Below the pieces are notes generated by a model. That model had not been told where the DNA came from and made no database searches. It saw only the letters and a list, made by a program, of their open reading frames with translations. The position numbers were made by a program, and so were the translations under genes. This document shows, piece by piece, positions 11,273 to 23,125 of a DNA stretch of 64,000 nt (positions are counted from its first letter, which is position 1; every line of letters begins with the position of its first letter). This stretch comes from Astrocystis sublimbata (taxonomy: Eukaryota > Ascomycota > Sordariomycetes > Xylariales > Xylariaceae): positions 558,001 through 622,000 of the forward strand of contig JAJNNY010000012.1 of NCBI GenBank assembly GCA_022453515.1, in the 5' to 3' direction.

Positions 11273-14060
11273 GTGTTGCTGTTGCTGCACTCACTCTGCG
11301 CGCCCTGGTCCGCTCGCTGCGCTCGTTGCAGTCGCAAGTGGGAGAAAGGAGATGATCTCGGGATATACGACAGCTGTGACCTTTCCTCCCAGTCGAATCA
11401 GCACGAGAGATCAATGACGCTGTTAATTATAGCGTGCATATTACCTCTGCCGCTACCGTCAATGTCTTACTATTGGGCGTCTCCCGACGAACTATGCTGT
11501 AAGTAGGCTGCGATTCCATCGGTGTATGTAGATCGGCAGCATATCACAGCAGTTACTGATTAGTTGCGCCTCTTCTGGATGCAACCAAATGCGAAGAACG
11601 AGTGGGGAGCGCATGTTGCATCCCAAGAAATCGTTGGCAGCCTGCCAAGTGAGCCAATTAGTTAGGATGCATTCACCAGAAGGTGACCACCCGTTTCCGC
11701 AAATAAGGCGATATATCTCCGATGCCATCCATCATTATGTTGGAGACGTGCTGCTTGAGGGAAAAACAACATATATGGCCAAGCGAGTTGCATGCGCGTA
11801 TTACTGTACACGACATTCTACACAGAGGCCGGACCGGCAGCCTTCGTGTAAGTCACACCGAGCCCTCAGTCAGAGCTTTACCTTGGGTGCTTCAACGTTC
11901 GTCGATGAACGCCTACGGAGTTGGTTGCAACAGATACCCATCCCGTTGGTTTATTACATATTGTGATGTGCTACACCTATGTTTTCTTGATTCATCTGCC
12001 ACGGCCACCTACTACTTAAAGTACTTACTTACCAAGTACCTACCTAGTATCTATCTCCTGCCTGTCAAAAGACAGCACGGGTCGCGGCACGGCACGGCCA
12101 GCGACCACATAAATTCCGCATACTCGTACGCACACGCATACGCAGCTTGCCCCAGATGGGTAGGTCCTTAAGCCAAGCTTTCTCCTACCGAGTGAAATCC
12201 GATGCATATGCCGCCCACTTCCCACCCCGTATGGATCAATCTGCAGAATCGGTGCTGCAAGCCATACTGCGTCTGTGTTCCCAAGGGCTGGCTTTTCACT
12301 TTTGCAATTCTGGAAATCAGGAAAATGTCGGTCCCGAATATGGGATGCGCACCAGCAAGCCTCTGCCGAGCGCACGCCGGTTCACGAGAAAGAAACAAAG
12401 AAAACGATGACTTCTTCGCGAGCTCTCGCTAAAGAATCTGCACTTTTGGTCGTGGCTACTACCTGTTCCTCCAATCATACCGGAATGCCGGGTTGGTTGC
12501 GAGCTGGGCGCGGGCGGACTTGCTTCTGCGAACGCTACCTTGCTCACTTGCCGACCGCATCGGGAAACACAGGCGAGGCGTTCTCGATCATACATACCGA
12601 CCTACATACTCACCTACATAAGGTAACTTACATAGGCAACTAACTACCTAAAGATACTGTAGCAACTACCGAACATGCGGCGTCGTCGCAGATGAACACC
12701 CAGAATGAAAACGCAATGGCGGTTCGCGATTCCGATTAGCTTGCATATCCGCTCATGGTGTGATTAGACTCATGCTTGTCGCATCATCTAACCTCAATTG
12801 CATACCTGCCGGTCCGCCTTGGGTAGTTGAGGGGCTCGACATTTGACGTGCCTTGGTCCAATTCACCAATCGGCATTTTGATTTGATTTAGTATCCTGGC
12901 TATTTGCTAGTTTGTCATATGCTCCAGTAAGACTATATGATGAGATACGAACACCCCAGATTGTCGGAACAGCAAAGTTCATCCGATGCCAACGAGGACG
13001 GGACCTGAAGAGTCAGGCACATGTCATTCAAAACACATCAAGCCATCCTCAATATGGGGCTTCAGAACATATAGTTGATCAGGCTATCAAAATGCCTTTG
13101 AAAACTGGCTGGGACGTAAAGATGGTCCACCTCGAATTGTACCGCCGTGAATAATTGAGCGATAAACCTTGAGCCCCTGCAACCAGGTGCAAGACCCTTA
13201 GATAAATCCTTCGAAGGTTTTCCGCCAGATGTAACTGCATACCGCCCTGGTTACATCAGTACAGAGTGCTGGGTAACATCCCATGAAACCGAGAAAACCC
13301 GACACCATGTCTAGATCTGGCAGCGGTGGCTTGGTTCCATTCGAAGAGACCCTACTTCCCAGCTTATAGGGGCAGGTGGGCAGTAGCAATATCCAGCAAT
13401 GGGAAAGGATGAAGCAGAATGCTAATGAATGGCCCTCTTCACTGCCATATAGATCATTCGACATGAGAGGAGTTGTCAACTTCAACTAGGTATCCAACTT
13501 CCAAAGGAAGTTATCTAGTCTCACCACATCCAGCCCAAACTCCAGATACTCGTTCGAAACAAGTAGCTGCGCCATATTCACCAACAATTTGTTTCCAAGA
13601 AACCCACGGGCGCAAACCTCGCTGAACGAATTAGACAGAGTACACCTATCTTCGTGGAAACGATACGGACCCCTTCCTTCCATCCGTACCCTAACAGGTA
13701 GAGTCCGTCCATGCGCCCGCCACCTCGCCTCACGAGAAGCATACCGGTTACAGCTTTGGCAACCGCTGCTGTACCGAGTCAGAACTCGAACGGCCAAGCT
13801 CGAGGAATCTCCTGGGACAGGGCTTGGCAGGCGCCTCGAGGACGCTGGTCTGCCTGCTTGCTTAACCGCGACCCAGACATCCAGATCCAGAGCAACGAAG
13901 GGCAGCAGCGCGCGCCTAAGCGACCCAGGGCCACCTCCCTACCCAGGGGGCCGGGTACCTACTCCCGGAATCTCATGGAACCCAATGAACGTTCCTCCCG
14001 ATTGGAGTCGCCTCGCCTCGCCACGGCGATTGTTTGCGTAGAGGGGCTGTCCATCGAGAT

Positions 14061-14093
14061 GTTTGTTTGTTTGTTTGTCTGTCTGTTTGTTTG
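14061..14093. repeat. GTTT/GTCT tetranucleotide microsatellite
   Basis: Eight tandem four-base units, two of which carry a T-to-C change. It encodes an artefactual FVCLFVCL string in one frame. Confidence 0.85.
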
Positions 14094-14180
14094 CATGCAG
14101 AAGACCGAGCTGGTAACTTGGAGACCCGGACATACGCGGGCGCGAGTGAGACTACGTACGTATCAAAAGAGAGTTTACTT

Positions 14181-14212
14181 CTCAAGCTCAAGCTCAAGTT
14201 CAAGCTCAAGCT
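14181..14212. repeat. CTCAAG hexanucleotide microsatellite
   Basis: About five tandem units, one with a C-to-T change. It encodes poly-Ser in one frame and a Lys-Leu string in another; neither belongs to a credible gene. Confidence 0.85.
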
Positions 14213-14957
14213 GTCTCCTGAGACGAAATGCGATACATCACATTTGTGAAAGCAAATAGGGAGCTTTGCCGGACGCAAGAGCCGAGTGTCCAGGTAAGGC
14301 TGACATTGCATTGCCCCGGATCTCCTTTTCGGGACGAGGCCGTGTCCGCGTCCGCGCCCGCGTGGGTATAGAAACGGGGTTTCTCCTTTCCTGGGTCTCG
14401 GCGCCTCAGTCCCAACAACCAACTAGCTTCCCGGAGGTTATCACACCAAGTGGTAAAGTACTAGGCGTTTCGTGAAGCTTGCTACGGCTTCTTTGCCTAG
14501 GTACTTATCTAGGTATATGCGACTTTGCTCGATTCTGGTATAACCCCGCCCCGCGGTATCAATGTGGGTGTGAAGGCAGGTATGTCTTCTTGCCCAGTAA
14601 GCATACCGTATGTGAATCCGATAGGACACCAGCATATCGTTCAACGTGATATCAATGCGAATTGTCTGTTGCCACGTTATATTTATTAGCTTGTAGGAAT
14701 CACAGTACGATATATGTGACATGATAGCAAACACCTAACAAGAACATTCCTGGCGCATGATGCTATTCTCTCCCCTGACAAGCCTGAGAGCGTCCGCACA
14801 GCAAATGCAAAGCCCGTTTCCCCTATTCCTTTCTCATAACGCCAGAATGCATCACCTGGTTCAGGTGGTTCCTTAAACGCCAATCAAGTTTTAGTGTGAT
14901 CATTTTAATCACCGCTGATAGCGCTGTCCTTCGACTAATGGCCCTCCCTAATTGCTC

Positions 14958-16193
14958 TCAGGCTCCCGTGGCTTCCCGGTAAAAGGTCAAGCTGCGATTA
15001 GCACCTGCGGTGCAAAACATCTCATTCCGCACCGTCTTGGGCAACCACCGCACGGCCCAGAGCGCCTTGTCCGTCTCGCTATGGGTCGCCACACAGGCCG
15101 ATCTCTCGACCGACCACACCTTAGCCTTGCCGTCGAAGGCGCCGCTTAGCAGGTACTCTCCCGTGTCGCTCCAGTCAAGCGACGTGATCCAGGCGCTGTG
15201 GCCTGTGAGGTTCCCGACGTGCTCTCCGTGCTTCGTGTCGTAGATGGCGATAATGCCCGAGTCTCCTGCGGCCGCAAGGCGCGTGCCGGCAGGGGAGAAG
15301 GCAACTGCGCGAACGGGCTTCACCAGTCCTGCACCTCGGTCAGCATCACCATCCGGCCTCTAGCATTGCAACATGTGTTGTGTCCCGCATTGAAGACATG
15401 GACGTACCAGGCAGCGAGTACTGCAGCCGTCCCGTGTCGTTATTGAACACGTACACCGCACCACTCTGGTGGCCACTGGCCGTGTACTTCCCGTCCCTGC
15501 TCAGGTCGACGCACATGCCGAAGCTGCCCGAGCCAGCGGTGCCCGTCTCGTACTGACGGAGCGTGGTCCCCCTGTCGCCGAGGAGATCCCACACATTGAT
15601 GCGGCCGTCGTAGGTGGTCGAGGCGAGATACTGGCCGTCCTCGCTCAGCGCGATGGCCCAGAGCTCACCGGCGCCGCCGCGGCCCTTCACCGAGATATTG
15701 GTCACATCAAGCTCGCCGAAGGACGCCCACTCTCCGGATTCGGCCACTTTCCATATCTTGACGTCACCGCCGAAGCCGACAGAGGCGGCGACCTTGCCGT
15801 CGCGCGACACGGCGATGTGGTGGCATCCGAGCTTGTGCGCATTGGTGAGAGATTGCACGAGCGGGGAGTCGGGCTGGTTCGCAGCATGGATATGTATCGT
15901 GGAGGAGCCGCTGGCGGAGAGCAGGGCGTTGGGGGATGCGGCGATGGAGAAGATGTCGGTTATGTGGGCTGAGTGCAGTGTTAGATATCGGGAGGAAAGT
16001 CTAATTGAGATAGGAAACGGCCGAGAAAGAAGGAAGGTAGGTTGGTAAACAGCCCGGGAGGTAAGTAGGCGTAGGCGCATAGGTGATGTACTGACCATTA
16101 TCCACGGTATGGGTGGTCAGGTATTGCTTAGACTATGGTTGCGGCTGTCAACGATGGATGTCGAGAACGGGCGTTGAATGAGTGTCGTACCAT
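14958..16193 (-). CDS. SKI8: Ski8 WD40-repeat protein (Ski complex subunit / Rec14-type)
   Basis: Exons on the minus strand are 16193-16191, 16132-16096, 15968-15408 and 15328-14958, giving 323 aa. The first coding exon is only the ATG, followed directly by GTACGA; the next exon adds SKQYLTTHTVDNAH, and MSK at the N-terminus agrees with yeast Ski8 (MSKVFI...). No other ATG can serve that exon. Six to seven WD-type blades follow, for example HSAWITSLDWSDTGEYLLSG and KAKVWSVE, ending in SLTFYREATGA as expected for the family. Ski8 scaffolds the cytoplasmic Ski2-Ski3-Ski8 complex that feeds mRNA into the exosome, and in fungi also supports meiotic recombination. It lies downstream of bL32m on the same strand with a 508-bp spacer. 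Confidence 0.92.
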
Positions 16194-16701
16194 CTTTGCT
16201 CATCCATTGGCGCACTCCCGCTCACTCTCAAAACATGCAGGCGTAGAAAAGAGCGTTCGAAAGTTGAGAGAATGTCTGGGGTAGGTAGAAGAAGGGTAGA
16301 AGTAGAAGTGGGATGGATGTATGTGCTGACGGCTTTGGTGGGGTTAATTAAGTAGAAGACTCATTTTAACAAACCTCGGAAGTCAAGAGTACAATTTACA
16401 ACACTCGTCACCACTTCCACCCGACTGTATTCATGTCACCTCACCATCTATGTCACCATCTCACAACCCCCAATTGGCTATGGAAGCTGCCATGGCCCCG
16501 GAGACTCAAATTCTTGGTTCAACAGACGCAGCAGGGCTTGATATATTGATTGAATTTTACATTGTTTTTTTACAGCGCCCCGACCGACCAACCGACCTGC
16601 TGCTACCCAGGTAAGGGACTTTGATCCTGCGGCATCCATACCTAACGCCGTTACATGCATATACACTTCGTAAACAAAACCAGCCCGACCCAGGTCCATC
16701 C
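16194..16701. other. Spacer between SKI8 and the bL32m gene
   Basis: This 508-bp stretch must contain the SKI8 promoter and the bL32m 3'UTR. It is purine/pyrimidine-biased near 16260-16320 (GAAG-rich on plus). No further gene is seen. Confidence 0.6.
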
Positions 16702-17186
16702 TCACTTCGCTTCCACGGCCCTACCGATTTCTCCTTGTATGCCTGGCCATAGTGTTAGTCAGTCCCCTCTGGTGCAATAGTAAACGGACGTAGACAGCTG
16801 CACTACTCACGGCTCAAGCACGTGGGACATAACGTATGCATCTTTTTGGTGCCCCCGCACGCGGGGCACTTGTTGAGGTTCGTCACGTCTTTTAACGCCT
16901 TGCCTGCCATCTGCCTGTGTCTCTTCTTCATGTGCGATGTCTTGCTCTTAGGCACAGCTCTAAGTATGCCTTCCCATATGTCGCCGAGTAACGACGGGAT
17001 GGTGGCAATGGCGGCTGGGATGGCGATGGCGAGGTCGGGTATCGAGGGGAAGGGAGGTCGCTGCGCTTGCTGCGATGACAGAAGCGTCGATCTGACGGTC
17101 AAGCCGAACGCTGGCGACGACAGCCGCGGGAGGATCGCTGAGAAAGCCGAGGCCATTCGCAGCTGCTGTAGGGCTGCCATTGTCAT
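16702..17186 (-). CDS. mrpl32: Mitochondrial large-subunit ribosomal protein bL32m
   Basis: Exons on the minus strand are 17186-16811 and 16742-16702, giving 138 aa with a GTGAGT donor and a 68-nt intron. The N-terminal 60-odd residues are rich in Arg, Ser, Ala and Leu with no acidic residues at the start, as in a mitochondrial presequence. The mature part has the L32 signature PKSKTSHMKKRHRQMAGKAL and then the four-Cys zinc ribbon NKCPACGGTKKMHTLCPTC. The last exon supplies only RIQGEIGRAVEAK, so a model without it would stop at a false TAG just beyond the donor. The protein is a structural component of the mitoribosome. It is divergent from CDC10 across a 0.9-kb spacer. Confidence 0.93.
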
Positions 17187-18102
17187 CGGGTCTGACTTGG
17201 GTCGCTAGGTGGGCGGTCTGCTGGCGGGTGGATGATGAGGTCGAAATGGCAGCAACCGAATGCGCCACTCCGAGACTTGTATATGGGAATTGGCGGTTCG
17301 CTCAGCTACGTTTCGGGGCAGCTGCACGTCTTGCGCAGAGAGGTTGAGCCTATCGCGGGGGTCGTTCGAGGCTATTTCGGCTACTGCTGCTTGAGGTAAT
17401 CGAACAATGAATCTATCGGCGCCAAGTTCAAAAATCATGTTAAAAGCTCGGACCCTACCTAAGGTTCAGATCAAGGCTTGTAGCACTGTACTGTATGTGT
17501 AATAGTGCACCTGCAGGCACTAAGGTTACTGTACTCACAGGTTTGACAGAATATGTGACCAGGGGTTCAACAGCGGGCAAATAAGAGCTGGAGGGTGCTG
17601 GCTGCTGACCGATAATGGTTAGTCCAAATTCAAGTCCCCGCTTCAACACACAGAGGAACAGCTCAGCAGCCAACCACAACGCGACGGTCCGGTGCCAGGC
17701 GTGGCCCCCTTTCTCTTCGTCCAATGGTCGGCTTGTACCTGGCTCGCCTGGGGGCCTGAGGAGCTGCTACTGCACCTTCTGGTCTGGGCGGAAATTGTAC
17801 GTTGGCAGGAGCAAGGCGCCAGGGCCTCAATTGCAAACACGACCATTTCCGTCCGTCTCCTTCACGGCAAAATTCCCAAACACAACGCCTCTGGTCACCG
17901 TCGTCCACCCTCTCCATCCTCAACAACGCCACACCCACGCTGTCAATCCCGCCCACTCACTTCCCGCCGCCGTCCATCCTGTCTACCAACTCTCCATCTT
18001 TCGTTGCTCGAGTTGCCGGCTAGGCTCCTTTTTGGAATAGGGACCAGCACTTGATAATCGCCCGTCTTTATTCAGTCCGCCCCGAGACACGACTCCAGCG
18101 CA
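17187..18102. promoter_or_regulatory. Divergent promoter region, bL32m / CDC10
   Basis: The only spacer between two head-to-head genes. Its CDC10-proximal part (about 17870-18060) is a strongly C/T-rich tract, typical of fungal core promoters and 5' leaders. No TATA element was identified with confidence. Short overlapping ORFs on the minus strand are not supported. Confidence 0.5.
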
Positions 18103-19293
18103 ATGGCAGCCAACACCGTTTTCCCCAACAGCCATGTTGGTTTCGATAGTATCACCTCCCAGATTGAACGCAAGCTGTTGAAGAGAGGTTTCCAGTTTAA
18201 CGTCATCTGTGTTGGTACGTCTTGATCTTTCGTCGTTCGCGTCGTGTCGCCTGGGAGAGCCCATCGATGGCTCCATCCTTTGACGCAATCCACTGCATGC
18301 CGCGCGCCGCCGAACAAGCTAACATGTGTCTCGCGTAGGTCAAACCGGGCTGGGAAAGTCGACTCTCATCAACACCATCTTCGCCTCGCACCTGATCGAC
18401 TCCAAGGGTCGCATGATGCCGGATGAGCAGATCCGAACCACCACCGAGATCCACCCGGTGTCGCACATCATCGAGGAGAACGGCGTCCGGCTGCGACTTA
18501 ACATTGTCGACACACCGGGCTACGGTGACCTTGTCAACAATGACCGCTGTTGGGACCCTATCGTCAAGTATATCAAGGATCAGCACTCCGCGTACCTGCG
18601 AAAGGAGCTCACCGCACAGCGAGAGCGTTACATTCAAGACACCCGCATCCACTGCTGTTTGTTTTTCATCCAGCCCTCTGGGCACTCCCTCAAGCCTATC
18701 GATATTGTCGTCTTGAAGAAGTTGTCCGATGTCGTCAATGTTGTACCTGTCATTGCGAAGGCCGACTCCTTGACCCTGGAAGAGCGACAGGCTTTCAAGG
18801 AGCGTATCAAGGAAGAATTCGCCTTCCACAACCTCAAGATGTACCCTTATGACAACGACGAGCTCGACGACGAGGAGCGCTCCATCAACACGCAGATCAA
18901 CGTATGTGAATCAAATGTGCTCTCAAATATCGTAGGTCACGCTTGCTAACCTATCTACAGAGCCTTGTTCCCTTCGCTGTGGTTGGCTCGGAGAAGTCCA
19001 TTATTGTCAACGGTCAACAAGTGCGTGGGCGTCAGAATCGATGGGGCGTCATCAATGTTGAGGACGAGTCTCACTGCGAATTCGTCTACCTGCGCAACTT
19101 CTTGCTCCGGACCCATCTCCAGGACCTCATCGAGACGACGTCACAGATTCACTACGAGACTTTCCGTGCCAAGCAACTGCTGGCACTCAAGGAAAGCAGT
19201 GCCCAGGGCCATGGAAGCAGACCCATCAGCCCTGCTGCCGATCGTGAGATGAGCAGAAGCTCTCAACGTATGACTATGAACGGTGGCTACTAA
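18103..19293 (+). CDS. cdc10: Septin, Cdc10/AspD type
   Basis: Exons are 18103-18214, 18339-18901 and 18961-19293, giving 335 aa. The septin GTPase motifs are complete: P-loop GQTGLGKS at residues 38-45, G3 DTPGYGD, G4 AKAD, and the polybasic LLKRGFQF just before the G domain. The septin-unique region RGRQNRWGVINVEDESHCEF and LRNFLLRTHLQDL follow. The C-terminus is short, Ser-rich and lacks a coiled coil, which fits the Cdc10 class rather than Cdc3, Cdc11 or Cdc12. Septins form hetero-oligomeric filaments at septa and hyphal tips. A 207-codon ORF antisense to the G domain is a codon-bias shadow. The gene is convergent with GUK1. Confidence 0.95.
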
Positions 19294-20091
19294 GCCGCTG
19301 AATCTGGTCATTTCTATATCAGTTTACCAGCCTCTATTCTTGAAAATGACGAATTCCCGATTATGGCGGGTGTAATCGAATGCTCAAGTAACTGGGACAA
19401 GACCAAAATGAAGATGCGGATTAATTTACGGCTCTTGCTCCGCGAAAACGGAAAAGTAGGACGTGGTTCTGATACCAAGAACTTGTATTGCTGGCAATGG
19501 GCGCAACGGCGCTTGGGGCGAACGAACACAGCCCTGTATGATACCACGGTTGAGATGTTAGCATATCCGACTGCCTTCAAGTCCGTTATGTGTATGTGAA
19601 TTGGCAGTTGAGCAAGCAGTATTTGTGTTAGGGGTCTCTAAATGGCCTGGCCTTTATCTTATTTTCTTTTAGTATTCCCCCTGGGCTCTCTTCATTTTCT
19701 ACAACAGATTAATTCGAAAAGCTGAGCTTGTGCTGTCCTCTCACTTAAGGACAGTATCTAGACTTAATGGAGAACATGACGATTTTTATGATTTGGACCA
19801 CTGCCAGATGTTAGTCAATAGACATGGAAGATATTTATATTTCAGGGCGTAATGTACGGTGTGTGAAATGATCACGATCTATCTGTGTCGCCACCCGCTT
19901 TTTGTTTGTGATGCGAAAAGACGATAAACTCAAGCTGTCTATGTCCATTGTCCAAGTCAACATTTTATTCGCCTTCTCTCAAATGCAATGCTTATATGGT
20001 TCTATGTTTACGGCAGTCAATGAAGTCCCCGTATCTATTAGCCTCTTTTTTTCTCTTTTATTTTTGATACTGCTTGCAGGCGTTATGTCCA
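19294..20091. other. Intergenic region between convergent CDC10 and GUK1
   Basis: About 0.8 kb that should hold both 3'UTRs. A T-rich run at about 20040-20070 lies just beyond the GUK1 stop on the opposite strand. No gene or RNA is seen. Confidence 0.6.
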
Positions 20092-21026
20092 TTATTGTTT
20101 GTAGACGTAGTCCTCGAGGGTCTTGTATGCAGCGTCAAGCTCGTCGTTGACGATGATGATGTCGTGGACGCCAGGGGTATCGGCGTACTCGAGCTCCTTC
20201 CTGGCCTGCGCGAGACGCTTGGCGATGGAGCCCTCGTCCTCGGTACCCCGGCCCCGCAGACGCTGCTCCAGTGCCTCAAAGGCAGGCGGCTTGACGAATA
20301 CGAAGCGGGCGTCTATGCTGCTATTTCTTATTTGTTTTACACCCTGGTGATTGTCATCAGCAAACGATTAGCTTGCCCAATGTTCCGGCTTTCCAACCGA
20401 GTGTCTTCGGCTTGTGATTTGGATGCTGCCGCCTCGTGTATTGCGCGCTCTTCCCTTCCTCACTGGCTTCTTGTATGCTCTTTGTGGTACTGGGATAGGC
20501 TGGACTAGGTACACACCTCCATCTCGATATCAAGCACGACGACCTTGCCCTTGGCCGTCTGCTCCTCAATCGTGGCCTTGCTGGTGCCGTAGCGGTTGCT
20601 GCCGAACTGGGCGTGCTCGACGAAACCGTCGGCGGCGATTAGATCTTCGAACTCGGCCATGGGCACGTAGAAGTAGTCGACGCCGTGCGCCTCGCCGGGT
20701 CGCGGAGCGCGCGTCGTGTGCGACACCGAGAGTGTGAACGTCTCCGGGTGCGAGTCGAAGAGCCGCCGGATCAGCGTGCCCTTGCCGACTCCGGAGGGGC
20801 CCGAGATGACGAGGGGTCGGCGGTCGGTGGGGAGGGCTAGAGGAAAGGAAGAGAGGTGTTAGCTCATTCGATAGCTCTCGCTCATGTCCAAGTCTGCGTC
20901 TGCGTCTGTATCGCAAGTCTCGGCGTTTTCCCTCAGCGGCTGATGCGGATGGAACTTGGCGTTTTGCTGGTCACGGCAGTAACGAAGGCAGAGGAGGGGG
21001 AGCTCATCGCACGTACTGGGCGCCAT
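20092..21026 (-). CDS. guk1: Guanylate kinase
   Basis: Exons on the minus strand are 21026-21017, 20836-20517 and 20343-20092, giving 193 aa. The first coding exon is just 10 nt (MAP plus one base). After it come the P-loop SGPSGVGKGT at about residues 15-24, the GMP-binding stretch SVSHTTRAPRPGEAHGVDYF, FVEHAQFGSNRYGTS, VVLDIEMEG and the lid RLRGRGTEDEGSIAKRL, ending in DYVYKQ. The enzyme phosphorylates GMP to GDP with ATP in the cytosol and is essential for GTP supply and glycosylation precursors in yeast. The middle intron (173 nt) ends precisely at GVKQIRN, a conserved join. The length matches eukaryotic guanylate kinases. Confidence 0.94.
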
Positions 21027-23125
21027 GGTGCTGCCGTATCGATGGATGCTGCAATAAACCGAAGTCTGGGATAGACGTTTGGTGTTCGGAATGCAGCGGC
21101 GCAGAGAGCGCATTAGGTGGGGTTTAGTTGGTTGGGCGGGACGGTGAGGTTATCACGACCGGCCACTTTTTCCAGTCTCGTTGTTCAGTGGTCGCCGTTG
21201 CGCTCGAGACAAAGTGGCATGGATGGATGATGGTCTCGGTAGGTAAGTGCCTAAGGAGGTGCCGATCCACGCACCAGCCACAAGGTGGCGCGGTCAATTG
21301 ATCTCTACATGCGCAGGTTTAGGTAGACATGCAGGTCAATTAACTTTGTCATGTGCAGGCAGGTAGGTAAGTACGGCCCGGGGCGGTCAAGCCGCAGCGG
21401 TGTTCTTGCGTTGCATTAACTTTCGGCTGCTTCCTTTCATCAAGGTTGGGTTCCTTTGACAAGCGACAAGCGCTTCTGGCCGGCGTGTCGCTGTGCCTCG
21501 TGTGCTTTGCTTAGCGCCTCCCTGCTGCAGTTCCCCAGTTTTCCACACTAGGTCGCTTTCGGCAATCTTGATAGTGATAGTCAGGGGCGACTGGGAGGTC
21601 CAGTGTTCTTCGATGGCTGTTCCATGCTGCGAGGAACAACGCTTGTTTCATCATTGTTGCATGTTTGCCAGTGACTTTGCGCGGCGATATATGTGCAAGT
21701 GCAATGGAACTTGCTCATTGTTTCCGCTCACGTATTTACAACCACAGCTGCTTTATGGCAGGTTTGACATGTAGTATCATACTATTTATTAATGGCACTG
21801 GTCATCCTGCAGGTGCATGCAGATCACTCTAGTGGCTGATTGACAGCACTTTGCGGCGTCACGACCGTCAGCTCGTGATGTACGGCGCTAGTTTACAGCA
21901 ACACAGCAAATGTTTGTTTCTTAGACGATTGATTTTGAGACCCTCTCTCATGTTATACACATTATTTGAGGGGCCTGTCGCCTTCAGGTTGTGTAATAAA
22001 TGCTGCTCACCTTATCCGAGATACGACCCCCGTCACGGCGTTGGTTGATATGAGTGTGGGCTCTGTACCGAAAGAAATACTTGACAGGAACACTTGGTAG
22101 ATTACATGCCTGATTGGATCGGCACGCATGGCCAGCCGTGCCTCAGCTCGTATCACGTATCGTAGTCTACCGTTGCACATGTTCCCGCCAGCTGAGACTC
22201 TGTGCTAAGCATGTTGGAACTTCGAAGTGGTTCATTATTTATGATGTGAGAGACAACATGATCTAAGCCGCCAGAAAGACCAATATTGACCTACTGAGGT
22301 AGTGTAAGTAGTGTATGTCGTATCTCAACATGCATCGCAGTGGGAAATCAATCGAGAAAAAGGTGGGAAGGCTAACCCCTCGTAAGAGTCCACCAGCTAG
22401 TTCTGGCCTAGAAAGAGAGAAATTGGATGGCTCTTCCGATGGTATGATTGGTGCGCATTACTACAGGTTGTAGGCTACGAGCACTTACAGACACCAAACC
22501 GGCAGAAACACAAGAAGTTCAAGAACGAGGTACTTACGTACAGGGAGACTGCAGGGTTCAGGCAGGTGCCCAGGTGGAACCCCACATCGTCATTTCAAAT
22601 TTATGCCACTTGCGGTGGGCTGGAGCGGCAACCATTGGCTAGTCGAGCCTGGTTGCTAGAGCGCCCAGGCCGGGCCCCAACCGAGCCAACCTGGACCACG
22701 AATACAGTACCTGCCTAACCTACCTAATGAATGTACTGCTGATCGGTTCCAAGCGTTCCAAGCTTAGGCGTGCGCAGGCCAAGCCATCGTCAACCGCCCT
22801 CTGCTCTCTGGCTGGCGAGTCTGGCGCCCCCTTGCCTCGTCCCTCTTCCTTTAAGGGTCATTGTACCTCCAACCTCCCAGGTCCAACCTGTGACACTCCT
22901 TCTCCTGTGTTTCGACCTCTGTTGCGTCTTCGCTTTCCCGTCGGCTCCCTAACGCTCACTGCCAGTCATTCTTTCTCGACTTCTCTCCTGCCTTTGCGCA
23001 TTTCCAGTCACTCTCTTCCCTCCCTAGTTCAACTACAACTTTATACTACGACACAGCTCCTCAGTCTTCTCCAAACAGCCAGCCTGCAACCGGACGATAC
23101 CAGGAACCCTTCGACAACAGACACA
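21027..23125. promoter_or_regulatory. Divergent promoter region, GUK1 / GEL
   Basis: This 2.1-kb spacer serves two head-to-head genes. TACCTAGGTA-like elements lie at about 21240-21250, 21360-21375 and 22705-22728. The GEL-proximal 250 bp (about 22860-23110) is a C/T-rich tract, probably the transcription start region and leader. The leader is open in the GEL frame from an ATG at 22727. No separate gene is supported. Confidence 0.5.

Larger units (their letters stand above)
9420..14957. other. 5.5-kb stretch with no recognisable gene
   Basis: Many ORFs of 60-180 codons overlap on all frames, but none shows a domain, signal peptide or consistent exon chain, and several encode only repeat tracts. 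The interval contains an imperfect hairpin (10372-10408), a CTTTCG repeat (11249-11272), a GTTT repeat (14061-14093), a CTCAAG repeat (14181-14212) and several TACCTAGGTA-like clusters (about 12005-12055, 12596-12655, 14495-14518). It lies downstream of both flanking genes (the C2H2 gene reads rightward into it, SKI8 reads leftward into it), so no protein-gene promoter needs to be here. Confidence 0.6.

Noticed and set aside
13711..14259. 182-codon plus-strand ORF
   Set aside because: Its C-terminal third is translation of the GTTT and CTCAAG microsatellites; no domain is present.
15469..15972. 167-codon plus-strand ORF
   Set aside because: Antisense to SKI8 WD repeats; shadow.
18203..18829. 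208-codon minus-strand ORF
   Set aside because: Exactly antisense to the septin GTPase domain; a codon-bias shadow.
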